Below are positions 38,248 through 47,306 of a stretch of DNA of 64,000 nt, piece after piece; positions within the stretch are counted from its first letter, which is position 1, and every line of letters starts with the position of its first letter. The DNA is from Vibrio neonatus (lineage in GTDB: Bacteria > Pseudomonadota > Gammaproteobacteria > Enterobacterales > Vibrionaceae): NCBI RefSeq assembly GCF_024346975.1, contig NZ_AP024886.1, forward strand, positions 248,001 to 312,000, written 5' to 3'. A program made the position numbers and the translations under genes. A model generated the notes under the pieces. The model was not told where the DNA came from, did no database searches, and was given only the letters and a program-made list of their open reading frames with translations.

Positions 38248-38842
38248 GTAATTGTTCCTTGTTGCGAGCAAAGCGATAAATAATAGATGAAAGATCCGAG
38301 AAAAAGTTCCCTAGTTAGGTCATTGTTTTATCGATAATAAAAATTAACCTAGTTTCTATATCTTAGATTTGGGCACATCAGGTTCAGTTCAAGGGTTTGA
38401 TACCAATCGTACTAAATAAGTGATTGGTATTAATTAGCTAATCACTCCCGTCGATGAAAAACTAGACATGCAAGATATCATTGCAATGTTGGAAAGCAGT
38501 CAACTAATGCGAGGTAGTTGGTTTCCGTGCATATATCAAGTTAACGGCTACGTAAATGGGAAAGTATTTACATTTATTGGTCTGATGTGTTGCAATGGTT
38601 TACTGATGTAATAAATGCATATGAAAGTGTGAGCCACGTTAGGTTTTGTTTTTATTGCCTTTTTTATAGGTTAAATTAGCTAAGTGCATAGTTAGCTAAT
38701 GATTTTATATTCATGTTTTTCTTACACTTAGTTACATAGTTGTTTGTTAACGTGGTTAGATAAGTGAGTTTCGTTAATTTATTTATTATTTGGTTTCGTT
38801 ATTATTGCCGAGTCATTAACAACAACAATAAATGGATACGAC
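38248..38842. other. Intergenic region, divergent promoters, with a TACCAATC repeat
   Basis: Between moxR and the heme-barrel gene. TACCAATC (38401-38408) and its reverse complement GATTGGTA (38422-38429) form an 8-bp inverted repeat with a 13-nt loop. No ORF is supported. Confidence 0.4.
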
Positions 38843-39472
38843 ATGAAACTTAAGTCTATAATTGCACTCGCTTTATTAGCCCCTTGTAGCGCCCTTGCTG
38901 ATCACGATAACACCGTTATTAATGGCCTAGATTTTGGACCATTAGCTCAGTTTGTCGGTACTTGGAAATCAGTGGAAAGTGGTGGTGTTGATATTTCCCC
39001 TGCACAAGAAGGAACAACTCAAGGTAAGGGGGCTCCTGCAATTACCCCTTTCTATGAAGTAATGACTTTTGAAGTCGCGGCTGATGCAAAAAATGCTAGT
39101 GAGCAATATCTAGTAGCACTTTACTACAAGCAAGAAGTTTTCCGTAAATTAGATGATACAAAATTCCACGACCAGCGTGGATACCTAATTTACGATAAAG
39201 ACAACCAGATGGTTTACAACTCTTACTGTGTGCCTAGAACCACTTGTGTAACAGCTGAAGGCCCTGCGGGCAACGAGATGACTCTAAAAGTAGCCGCTCG
39301 TGGTATTGCTGAGTCTAACTACATGACGGCAAATGCATCAACGACTGATTTTACGATGAATATTAAAATCGACGGCGATACTTTAACTTACTCGCAAACA
39401 ACTGCACTCGATATTTACGGCAACGCTTTTGCACATACCGATTCTTCTGTCCTAGAACGAGTAAAAAAATAA
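38843..39472 (+). CDS. Exported heme-binding beta-barrel-like protein
   Basis: 209 aa from ATG 38843, with a signal peptide (MKLKSIIALALLAPCSALA). The mature part opens GLDFGPLAQFVGTWKSVESGGVDISPAQEG, the start typical of nitrobindin/THAP4-like heme-binding barrels (the GTW motif). YEVMTFEVAADAKN, LVALYYKQEVFRK and YGNAFAHTDSSVLERV follow. Function in Vibrio is not known; binding of heme or a lipid-like ligand is possible. It is divergent from moxR and converges with the cbb3 operon, and a two-way terminator follows. Confidence 0.65.
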   Translation: MKLKSIIALALLAPCSALADHDNTVINGLDFGPLAQFVGTWKSVESGGVDISPAQEGTTQGKGAPAITPFYEVMTFEVAADAKNASEQYLVALYYKQEVFRKLDDTKFHDQRGYLIYDKDNQMVYNSYCVPRTTCVTAEGPAGNEMTLKVAARGIAESNYMTANASTTDFTMNIKIDGDTLTYSQTTALDIYGNAFAHTDSSVLERVKK

Positions 39473-39553
39473 TCACAGCTAGTGAGTTTTAGGAAAAGGT
39501 CTTAGCAAACTGCCCTACAACAAGACCTAGATTGCTTAAAGTTTCCGCTAATA

Positions 39554-39583
39554 AAAAACCCCAAAATTTCTTTTGGGGTTTTT
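39554..39583. terminator. Bidirectional terminator
   Basis: AAAAACCCCAAAA (39554-39566) and its exact complement (39571-39583) form a hairpin with A- and T-tails, terminating the heme-barrel gene and the cbb3 operon from either side. Confidence 0.9.
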
Positions 39584-39619
39584 CTTATCACTTAATGTGA
39601 CGTTTTCTCAATATCAATT

Positions 39620-41776
39620 CTATTTGATATTAATGTTGCGATCTCGCTGGTCGTACATATCTGGAGTGGTGTGCACGCCGCCTGCATAACCTGCTTTTTC
39701 AAGAGTTTCCCGTACCTCTTTGACATCTTCTTCTGAAACGACAATGTCTCTTGCCCCTAAGTGGTAGCGAACAAAGGTGATCAGTTCAGCCAGTTTTTGA
39801 TCAGAGAGTACATCTTCAAAACTCACCATTGGCATAAAGTTTTTATCTTCTACCAAATAGGTCGGCTCTAGTCCGCGCACGGTGACCGCTATGGTGTTAA
39901 ATGGGTCGCTGTGCATGATAATGCCGTTATTAAGCAGTGCCGGTGCAATTGGATCGCGTCCTTTACCATCAGCGCCATGACAGGCTCCACAGGTTTGCTG
40001 ATAGATAGGGTAGATGTCTGAATTGTAGGCGCTTTCATCAAAGCCTTTCGGTTGTAGAGGTTTTGCATCCGCGCTAACAAAGTTATTGGTGTCACCTTTA
40101 ATGAGGTAATACGCCATCGCTTCAACATCATCTCGGGTCATCAAGCTCAAACTGTTTTTCACCACATCGGCCATACCGGCAAAAGCGGTTCCTTTATCGG
40201 AGTGTCCAGTGTGTAAGAAGTCAGTAAGTACTTGCGTATCCCAGCCATCGATATACAGCTCATTGGCAGTGATATCCGGTGCATTCCAACCATCAATGAT
40301 ATTACCTTGGAAGATACGATCGCTGATGATAGCTTGTGCAAGGTTTCGAGGTGAATGACATTCAGAGCAGTGCCCTAAACCTGCCACCCAATATTTGCCT
40401 TGTTGCCATTTTTCAACATCATCAACGCTGCCTTTGATTTCTGCCGGCACTTCATATTTAAGTGGTGCGGTATCCATAAAGACAATATTCCAACTCAATA
40501 ATCCAAGTCGAATGTTGGATGGGAACATCATGCTGTTGTCGTCATTGCGTCTTGCTACCGCAGTGATCGACTGCAGGTATTCCCACATATCTTGCATGTC
40601 TTGTTCTTTGACGTATTGATATGAGGTGTAAGGCATTGCTGGATATAAATAGCCATGACGACCTTTACCGTCAACCAATGCTGCTTTAAAGTCTTCATAG
40701 CTGTATTCACCAATACCTTCACTTGCATGAGGGGTAATATTGGTCGAATAAACGGTGCCAAATGGCGTTACAAACGGCAGTCCGCCTGCAAAAGGTTCAC
40801 CACCTTCGGCGCTGTGACAAGCCACACAATCTCCGGCATGAGCCAAGTATTCACCACGCTTAATTGCCTCACTATCTAGGCTAGCAATATGCGCATCCGC
40901 ATCGATTCGAGATTTAGTTAGCATGGCGCCAATGGCTAAAATCTCGTTGCGAGTCAGTTGCTTATTAAAGGCCGGCATCACGTTGTTCAGACCAAACTTA
41001 ATCGTATGCTGGATCTCTTCAATGCTACCACCGTGTAGCCAGATATCATCAGAGAGCACTGGTACACCAATATCAAAGTTGCCTTCAGAGCCATCGCCAT
41101 GACAAGCCGAACAATATTGTTTAAACAGCTGTTTCCCAAGTTCTACTTTTACGGGCGGAACATCGGTATGACGTTGATTCAACGACGCTAAGAAGTAAGA
41201 AAGCTTTGATATTTCATCTTCATTGAGTATTTCGTTGTAGCCTGCCATCGCGCCATTACGGCCTTTTTCGATGGAGTGAAGAATAGCTTCATCGCTACCA
41301 CCATAGAGCCAATCATTGTCGATTAGGTTAGGGAAGTGCTTCTGACCTTGAGCGTTGTCTCTATGACACGCGGCACAATGGGTTTGAAACAGTATTCGCC
41401 CTGAGTCTGTAATGTCACTGTTTTGCGCCAGGCTAGCCAGTGAAGTATCGCTTACTGAGGCAAACTGTTGATCAAGGGTAGTGGTTGGTGAGCTTAATTT
41501 GTCATCGCTTTGCTTCCAACCCATTAGCCCTTCCCAGTTACCAAGACCGGGATAAAGCACTAAAAACCCGACTGATAAACAAAAAGCCACAAAGTAACTA
41601 ATAAACAAAAGTTTAGGCGGAGGGGCGTCATTTTCATCGATACCATCAAAGGTACCGAGTGCCTTATTGGCATCAGCGTCATGGTTTTTTCGCCAATATT
41701 TGACGATGATACTGACCATTAATAGCAAAAAAACAATCGTGCAGATAACAGCCCATAGATTCCAGAAATTACTCAT
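39620..41776 (-). CDS. CcoP-type cytochrome c fused to a three-heme dehydrogenase cytochrome (five CxxCH)
   Basis: 718 aa, more than twice a usual CcoP. There are two N-terminal helices (residues 7-27 and 57-75) as in CcoP. Five heme c sites follow: CAACH (134), CSACH (222), CVACH (317), CSECH (470) and CGACH (596). The first two fit CcoP. The C-terminal three, with GEYLAHAGDCVACHSAEGGEPFAGGLPFVTPFGTVYSTNITP, match the three-heme subunit of membrane alcohol, aldehyde or gluconate dehydrogenases (AdhB-like). Its start overlaps the ccoO stop (TAATG). It could accept electrons from a quinone-independent donor and feed the oxidase, but partner dehydrogenase genes are absent here. Confidence 0.88.
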   Translation of the reverse strand: MSNFWNLWAVICTIVFLLLMVSIIVKYWRKNHDADANKALGTFDGIDENDAPPPKLLFISYFVAFCLSVGFLVLYPGLGNWEGLMGWKQSDDKLSSPTTTLDQQFASVSDTSLASLAQNSDITDSGRILFQTHCAACHRDNAQGQKHFPNLIDNDWLYGGSDEAILHSIEKGRNGAMAGYNEILNEDEISKLSYFLASLNQRHTDVPPVKVELGKQLFKQYCSACHGDGSEGNFDIGVPVLSDDIWLHGGSIEEIQHTIKFGLNNVMPAFNKQLTRNEILAIGAMLTKSRIDADAHIASLDSEAIKRGEYLAHAGDCVACHSAEGGEPFAGGLPFVTPFGTVYSTNITPHASEGIGEYSYEDFKAALVDGKGRHGYLYPAMPYTSYQYVKEQDMQDMWEYLQSITAVARRNDDNSMMFPSNIRLGLLSWNIVFMDTAPLKYEVPAEIKGSVDDVEKWQQGKYWVAGLGHCSECHSPRNLAQAIISDRIFQGNIIDGWNAPDITANELYIDGWDTQVLTDFLHTGHSDKGTAFAGMADVVKNSLSLMTRDDVEAMAYYLIKGDTNNFVSADAKPLQPKGFDESAYNSDIYPIYQQTCGACHGADGKGRDPIAPALLNNGIIMHSDPFNTIAVTVRGLEPTYLVEDKNFMPMVSFEDVLSDQKLAELITFVRYHLGARDIVVSEEDVKEVRETLEKAGYAGGVHTTPDMYDQRDRNINIK

Positions 41777-42384
41777 TATTGGATCTCCTCTGCTGTATCA
41801 ACCCCTAAACTTTGTAGATAATGAATAAGCGCTTCGCCTTTGGTTTTACCGCGAACTTGCAGACGAGCATCGGCAATTTCGTTGTCGCTATACGGCACCC
41901 CAAGGGTGCGCAGCGTGCGCATTTTGTCGGTAATATCATCACCGGAAAGCTTTTGCTCAAACAGCCACGGATAGGACGGCATAATTGAGGTTGGGATAAC
42001 GTCTCTTGGATTCACTAAATGCAAAACATGCCATTGGTCAGAATATTTTCGACCTAGGTTAGTTAAGTCAGGGCCAGTACGTTTTGAGCCCCAAAGGTTT
42101 GGAAACTCATAGATGTCATCCGGTTCTTGGTTGGCGCGGCCATTACGTTTTACCTCAGGCTCTATAGGGCGCACCATCTGCGTGTGACAAACGTGACACC
42201 CTTCGCTGATGTAGATATCACGTCCCGCTACTTGAATTGCGGTCAGAGGTTTGGCTTGGCTATTTGCCGCCAACTCTGGGCCTCTGACTATGTTTGGCAC
42301 AATCAGAACCAAGATAGAAAACGAGGCTACCACTATGGTGGCAATGATCAGAATAAAAACTGACTGTGTGAAATCCTTACTCAT
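41776..42384 (-). CDS. ccoO: cbb3 oxidase subunit II, mono-heme cytochrome c
   Basis: 202 aa with one N-terminal membrane helix (VFILIIATIVVASFSILVLIV). The single heme site is SEGCHVCHTQMVRP, followed by NLWGSKRTGPDLTNLGRKY and the axial-Met region SIMPSYPWLFEQ. This matches CcoO. It starts at ATG 42384 with an overlapping TAATG junction to ccoN and another into the next gene, so the three are tightly coupled. Confidence 0.92.
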   Translation of the reverse strand: MSKDFTQSVFILIIATIVVASFSILVLIVPNIVRGPELAANSQAKPLTAIQVAGRDIYISEGCHVCHTQMVRPIEPEVKRNGRANQEPDDIYEFPNLWGSKRTGPDLTNLGRKYSDQWHVLHLVNPRDVIPTSIMPSYPWLFEQKLSGDDITDKMRTLRTLGVPYSDNEIADARLQVRGKTKGEALIHYLQSLGVDTAEEIQ

Positions 42385-43796
42385 TATGATGCCTCCCTTT
42401 TAAGTACAAACTTTGGTGTAGTGACGGTCTTATACAGGTTGAACACCATCAGGAATAAGCCAAGTACAAACAAGGCACCACCAAAGAAGCGCAGGAATAG
42501 CCATGGCGCTTTAAAATTCATCGCCTCTACGAAGCTGTAAATCAGTTCGCCATTTTCATTTTGAGCAAGCCACATGTAGCCCTCACCAATGCCTGCCACC
42601 CACAATGCAATGGCATAAATTGCCACCCCGGCATGGGCTAACCAAAAGTGCCATTTGATCAGTCGAGTAGACCAGAGCTTGTCTTTATCCCACAATTTCG
42701 GGATGAAGTAGTAGAACACCGCAATGCCTGACATGCCCACCCAGCCTAAAGCGCCTGAGTGTACGTGGCCGATAATCCATTCGGTGTTATGTGCCATCAT
42801 GTTAAACCAACGAATTGCCAGTAACGGGCCTTCAAAGGTCGCCAAACAGTAGTAAAGGATGGCGGAGAAGAAAAACATCATGATGTAGTCGTTTTTCAGT
42901 TTTTGCTTATTTTGCAATAGGGTCATGGCACTGTTAAATGCGCCACCCCAAGATGGCAGCCATAAAATCAATGACATCACGATGCCAATGTTTTGCACCC
43001 AAATAGGCACAGAAGAGTAAATAAGATGGTGCGTGCCTGCCCAAGTGTAAAAACCGACTAATCCCCAAAAGTGAATCACAGAAAGGCGATAGGAATAAAT
43101 TGGTCGCTCAGAGACTTTAGGTATGAAGTAGTAGTTCATACCGATAACGCCAGCGGTCAGCAAGAAGCCCACTGCATTGTGTCCCCACCACCATTGCACT
43201 ATGGCATCTTGCGCGCCAGCAAACACCGAGTATGATTTGGTGAGTGAGGCCGGTAGCGCAAGGTTATTGATGACAAAGATCAGTGCAATCACAATAATAA
43301 ATGCGGCAAAAAACCAGTTTGCAACAAAGATGTGATTGACCTTTCTTTTGGCTATAGTGCCAAAGAAAAGGATGGCGTACAGCACCCAAACTAATACGAT
43401 AAGAAGGTCGATTGGCCATTCAAGCTCGGCATACTCTTTTGAAGTGGTGTAGCCCAGAGGTAACGATAATACAGCCAGTAACAGAACCAACTGCCAACCC
43501 CAAAATACCATCCATGCTAGGCTTTTATTAAATAGCCCACATTGCCCAGTGCGCTGCGCAATATACAGCGAAGCACCCATCAAAATATTGACCACAAATC
43601 CGTAAATTACCCCCGAGGTATGTAAGGGGCGCAGTCGACCAAATTGAAAATATTCAGAATCAAAATTAAGTACCGGCCAATACAGTTGCGCGGCAAGTAC
43701 CACCCCAACAATCATACCTATGATTGACCATGTGACGGACGCCACTACAAAATATTTGACGACCTTGGTGCTGTACACCGTGGTTTCGTTTTCCAT
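42384..43796 (-). CDS. ccoN: cbb3 oxidase subunit I
   Basis: 470 aa with 12 membrane helices. The heme b ligand His is in RPLHTSGVIYGF. The CuB-site His are in WWGHNAVGFLLTAG and WAGTHHLIYSS, and IGHVHSGALGWVGM holds the heme b and b3 ligands. The Glu of TFEGPLLA is conserved. These fit CcoN, but the AGTHH region is AGPHH in many relatives, so this looks like a divergent branch. Only a cytochrome c, ccoN, ccoO and the CcoP-like gene are present; ccoQ and ccoGHIS must be elsewhere. Confidence 0.92.
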   Translation of the reverse strand: MENETTVYSTKVVKYFVVASVTWSIIGMIVGVVLAAQLYWPVLNFDSEYFQFGRLRPLHTSGVIYGFVVNILMGASLYIAQRTGQCGLFNKSLAWMVFWGWQLVLLLAVLSLPLGYTTSKEYAELEWPIDLLIVLVWVLYAILFFGTIAKRKVNHIFVANWFFAAFIIVIALIFVINNLALPASLTKSYSVFAGAQDAIVQWWWGHNAVGFLLTAGVIGMNYYFIPKVSERPIYSYRLSVIHFWGLVGFYTWAGTHHLIYSSVPIWVQNIGIVMSLILWLPSWGGAFNSAMTLLQNKQKLKNDYIMMFFFSAILYYCLATFEGPLLAIRWFNMMAHNTEWIIGHVHSGALGWVGMSGIAVFYYFIPKLWDKDKLWSTRLIKWHFWLAHAGVAIYAIALWVAGIGEGYMWLAQNENGELIYSFVEAMNFKAPWLFLRFFGGALFVLGLFLMVFNLYKTVTTPKFVLKREAS

Positions 43797-43807
43797 CAGT
43801 TAATCCT

Positions 43808-44146
43808 TTACTGCTGAGGTTCTTGACCGATCTTTGAGAAGAAGTACGAAATGTCTTCAATGTCTTGATCAGATAGCGAGTCAGCTTGTTGCTGCATTAA
43901 AATGGCTAGGCCACTGGTTCGCTCTCTGGCTTTATAATCTTTAAGGGAGGAGATCAGATACCCAAGCTTTTGACCACGAAGGTTAGGGTAGGGATCTAAG
44001 GTTGAAATGCCGTTTTCACCATGGCACGTCATACATACTTTTGCCTTGGCTTTACCTACTTCAAATTGGGCATCTTGTGTTGTGCCATCATCTTGTGCAA
44101 AGACACTGGCACTAAACCCTAAAATTGCTAATACAAACAGTCTCAT
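43808..44146 (-). CDS. Small periplasmic cytochrome c (c553-like)
   Basis: 112 aa with a signal peptide (MRLFVLAILGFSASVFA). The heme site CMTCHGENG is followed by YPNLRGQKLGYLISSLKDYKARER and the Met-containing ILMQQQADSLSDQDIEDISYFF. It is the first gene of the oxidase operon, 12 bp before ccoN. It may be a soluble electron donor to the oxidase. Confidence 0.87.
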   Translation of the reverse strand: MRLFVLAILGFSASVFAQDDGTTQDAQFEVGKAKAKVCMTCHGENGISTLDPYPNLRGQKLGYLISSLKDYKARERTSGLAILMQQQADSLSDQDIEDISYFFSKIGQEPQQ

Positions 44147-44367
44147 CGGTATAAATCCTTTTCCGAGCCTCCATACTGCGTGTTGGAGGAAATGTAACGT
44201 TATGCAAAAGTATAGTTAAGTATTCTGATAAGGCATTGCTTTGCTTGAATATATTAAGCAATTAGGTGATTAATATATAAGATAAAAATGAGATTAATTA
44301 TCAATAGCATTTAGTGGTAATTAATCTCATTTTTTAGATAAGTAAAATAACGCCAAAATCTGTCAGT
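44147..44367. other. Promoter region of the oxidase operon with a palindrome
   Basis: TTGCTT (44241-44246) and AAGCAA (44256-44261) form a palindrome around GAATATATT, about 100 bp upstream of the cytochrome c start. A regulator is unknown; it does not match an FNR box closely. A nasA terminator occupies the other end. Confidence 0.35.
44284..44334. terminator. Terminator between nasA and the oxidase operon
   Basis: AAAAATGAGATTAATTA (44284-44300) pairs exactly with the complement at 44318-44334, with T-runs on both ends. It lies 34 bp beyond the nasA stop. Confidence 0.75.
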
Positions 44368-46872
44368 TTATACGGGTGTTAATTGAGCCTTTTTTAGGCT
44401 CGATGTATGAATGATTTCGTTGGCTTCGATTAACGTTAATGGCTGATTAAATGCCTGTTTAATCTCTTCTATTTCATTGTTATTAAAGCTTTTTTGTACG
44501 CAAAGCAGTTGTGTTGGACGCTCTTCATTTAAAGTGATCCAACGCGCTCCCTCTTGGCTAGATTCATTGCTGATGTGTCGCAGATTTTGAGTTTGCAAAT
44601 GTGGTTTTAATAGAGAAGCTAATTGGCTCACTGAGCTGCGAGATTCGATACGATACAAATAACCGTTTGCTACTTTTTGTTTTACCCAATAATCCACGCC
44701 GCTTAATGAAATAGTTTTATTGGAGATAAAAATGGCGCAACTGCGGCTTATAAATGGCGCAATAGTGACCGCGGAGTGTTTAAATTCGGGTTGCCCAGAA
44801 ATAGCATCTGTGGTGTTGGAAATTAGAGTGCAAGGCTTACTATTTTTAGCGGTGGTGTCATTCCAATGAATCGGCATAAATAGTTGCTGAGTTGAGACAT
44901 CAGTAGTGACACAAGCGCGCACTAAGCTCTTACCTTGTGCATTGGCAACCCAAGCCAGTTGCCCATCTTGAATGGCAAATTTGACTGCGGTATCTGGGTG
45001 AATTTGCACATAAGGTTCGCTGGTATGTTCGGCAAGTTTTGCTGACAGACCGGTACGACTCATGGTATGCCAGTGATCGCGCGCGCGCCCGCTGTTTAAT
45101 ATTAAAGGCGCTTGCTTGTCTGTTGTAGCGATAGGGGATTTAAAAGCAACCGGGATAAATCGCGCTTTTTCATCTTCGGTATAAAAACGGCCATCACTAA
45201 ACAGCCTTTGATTAACGATTTGTTGTTGCTGATTACTAACAGGCCACTGCTGCGGGGTTAATTGGCTATAACCCTGATCGTTTAAGCAGGTTAAGCCAAT
45301 CAGATTCAAATCTCGCTGACCTTTGTCGTTATCCACACACGTTAATTGGCTATATTCTCGAAAAATCTCGCCTTCGTGTTGGTAGTTAAAGGCATGCTGA
45401 TAACCCATTTTTGTTGCCACTTGGCTGATGATCCACCAATCTGGTTTGGCTTGTCCCGGGCTTGGAAGAATGCGTCTCTGCCTAGAGATGCGACGCTCCG
45501 AGTTAGTGACTGTACCCGATTTTTCACTCCAACCTTGCGCAGGCAATACGATGTCAGCCAGACGTGTGGTTTCAGTATCAGCAATACAGTCGGACACCAC
45601 CACTAGTGGACATCGGCTCAGCGCGGATTTAATTTTGGCTGAATTTGGCAGGCTAACCATAGGGTTGGTCGCCATGATCCAAACTGCTTTTATTTTGCCA
45701 GAATCAATGGCGTCAAACAGTTCAATGGCCTTTAAACCGGGCTTTGTCGCTAAATTATCGGTATCCCAAAAATCACTTACCAAACGAATATGTTCTGGGT
45801 TATCAAATTCCATGTGCGCGGTGAGCGTGTTGGCAAGCGCGCCGACTTCTCGGCCACCCATCGCGTTTGGCTGACCAGTCACAGAAAAGGGACCACTGCC
45901 TGCTTTACCTATTTTGCCAGTCGCAAGATGACAATTAAGAATGGCATTTACTTTATCCGAACCACTACTGGATTGGTTCACCCCTTGTGAGTAAATCGTC
46001 ACCACGCGCTCGGTATTGGTGAAGTCCTGGTAAAAGTCTTCCAGCTGTTGGGAGCTTAATTGAGTGATTTGTTCAATATCCGATTGAGCATGCGCCTTGC
46101 TTACTGCGCTATCAAAACCAGAGGTGTGCGAGGCAATAAAGGCATCATCTAGAGCCTCGTTTTTAGCAAGGTGGGACAACAGTCCATTAAAGAGTGCAAC
46201 GTCTGAGCCTGATGCCAGAGCCAGATGAGTATTGGCTATATCGCAGGTGTCGGTTCTTCTTGGGTCGATAACAACGATATTGAGCGCTGGATTGGACTGT
46301 TTTGCGGTGCGTAATCGCTGAAATAACACTGGATGACACCACGCAAGGTTTGAGCCTACTATCACTACCATTTCCGCTTGTTCAAGATCTTCGTAGCAAA
46401 TCGGCACAGTATCGCTACCAAAGGCTCGTTTATGCCCCACGACAGAAGAGGCCATACATAGACGTGAGTTACTGTCGATGTTGGCGGTACCCATAAAACC
46501 TTTGATGAGCTTGTTAGCGACGTAATAATCTTCAGTCAACAGTTGTCCTGAGACATAAAACGCTACCGAATCTGCGCCGTGCTCTTGTATGGTGCGAGCA
46601 AAGCCTGCTGCGACTTTTGTAGTGGCTTCGTCCCAAGTGATTGCTTGATCACCTTGCTCTGTTTTTAGGGTGGGAGAGAGTAAGCGTCCGTCGTGAATGA
46701 CCGTCTCCCCAAGGGCAATGCCTTTAGTACAGAGCTTACCGTAATTGGACGGATGGGATTTATCGCCTCTTATTTCAAGCTCGCCAGACAGTTTAGGCCT
46801 TGCTTCTACTCCGCAGCCTACACCACAGTATGCACAGGTCGTTTTGATCCATCCTTCATCTTGCGAAGTCAT
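44368..46872 (-). CDS. nasA: Assimilatory nitrate reductase catalytic subunit
   Basis: 834 aa. The 4Fe-4S site is WIKTTCAYCGVGCGVEARP, with KLCTKGIALGETVIHDGRLL. Molybdopterin signatures include NSRLCMASSVVGHKRAFGSDTVPICYEDLEQAEMVVIVGSNLAWCHPV, GPFSVTGQPNAMGGREVG and NSGRARDHWHTMSRTG. The C-terminus lacks the BFD-type [2Fe-2S] Cys set seen in Klebsiella-type NasA, so an unusual electron donor or a separate component is implied. It is divergent from the cobA-nirBD operon. A sigma-54-like promoter lies just upstream. Confidence 0.92.
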   Translation of the reverse strand: MTSQDEGWIKTTCAYCGVGCGVEARPKLSGELEIRGDKSHPSNYGKLCTKGIALGETVIHDGRLLSPTLKTEQGDQAITWDEATTKVAAGFARTIQEHGADSVAFYVSGQLLTEDYYVANKLIKGFMGTANIDSNSRLCMASSVVGHKRAFGSDTVPICYEDLEQAEMVVIVGSNLAWCHPVLFQRLRTAKQSNPALNIVVIDPRRTDTCDIANTHLALASGSDVALFNGLLSHLAKNEALDDAFIASHTSGFDSAVSKAHAQSDIEQITQLSSQQLEDFYQDFTNTERVVTIYSQGVNQSSSGSDKVNAILNCHLATGKIGKAGSGPFSVTGQPNAMGGREVGALANTLTAHMEFDNPEHIRLVSDFWDTDNLATKPGLKAIELFDAIDSGKIKAVWIMATNPMVSLPNSAKIKSALSRCPLVVVSDCIADTETTRLADIVLPAQGWSEKSGTVTNSERRISRQRRILPSPGQAKPDWWIISQVATKMGYQHAFNYQHEGEIFREYSQLTCVDNDKGQRDLNLIGLTCLNDQGYSQLTPQQWPVSNQQQQIVNQRLFSDGRFYTEDEKARFIPVAFKSPIATTDKQAPLILNSGRARDHWHTMSRTGLSAKLAEHTSEPYVQIHPDTAVKFAIQDGQLAWVANAQGKSLVRACVTTDVSTQQLFMPIHWNDTTAKNSKPCTLISNTTDAISGQPEFKHSAVTIAPFISRSCAIFISNKTISLSGVDYWVKQKVANGYLYRIESRSSVSQLASLLKPHLQTQNLRHISNESSQEGARWITLNEERPTQLLCVQKSFNNNEIEEIKQAFNQPLTLIEANEIIHTSSLKKAQLTPV

Positions 46873-46912
46873 AGCTAATCCTTAATTGGTATCTTTATCT
46901 CTATTGGTTAAC

Positions 46913-46930
46913 AAGCAAAAATCAAACCAA
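46913..46930 (-). promoter_or_regulatory. Sigma-54-like promoter of nasA
   Basis: On the minus strand TTGGTTTGATTTTTGCT keeps the diagnostic GG-N10-GC spacing and a TTGC-type -12. The start site would be about 30 nt before the nasA ATG. Confidence 0.5.
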
Positions 46931-47045
46931 GTTGCTAAAATTCAATAAATATAAAAATAACACTTTATTATCAAATGCTTGTAAATGCACCTACTACTAA
47001 AGTGGTATTGTTTTTGAGTTATAAATAATGAGGTTTACTTTTATA

Positions 47046-47082
47046 TGCACCAAGTTGAGTCTTATTGCACCGCAAAGGGTCA
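47046..47082. promoter_or_regulatory. Paired NtrC-like enhancer half-sites
   Basis: TGCACC occurs at 47046 and again at 47066, 20 bp apart. The second reads TGCAC-N6-GGGTCA (47066-47082), a fair match to the NtrC consensus TGCAC-N6-GTGCA. It is about 120-130 bp from each flanking sigma-54-like promoter. No binding is shown. Confidence 0.35.
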
Positions 47083-47200
47083 TTTTTTGTTGTTCTGGAT
47101 GTTTGTTGATTAGTTTTGTTGGTTTGGTTAATGAAATGTACGCCCTGTAACTCATTGTTTATTAATGGCTTATTAATTTATTTTTGACTGTTTATTTAAT

Positions 47201-47218
47201 GTTGGTATCTAAATTGCA
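47201..47218 (+). promoter_or_regulatory. Sigma-54-like promoter of the cobA-nirBD operon
   Basis: TTGGTATCTAAATTGCA has GG (47204-47205) and GC (47216-47217) ten bases apart, as sigma-54 requires. The leader to the cobA ATG would be about 80 nt. Confidence 0.5.
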
Positions 47219-47306
47219 AGCTCCCTCTCAGAAGCACTGACAAAATTAGTCGTTTTTAAATAAGCGATACGCGAAACAAGATGCGGTGAAGAGATTGAGG
47301 AGCAAT

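Noticed and set aside
44241..44261. FNR-like box for the oxidase operon
   Set aside because: The palindrome TTGCTT...AAGCAA is real, but the core does not match TTGAT-N4-ATCAA.
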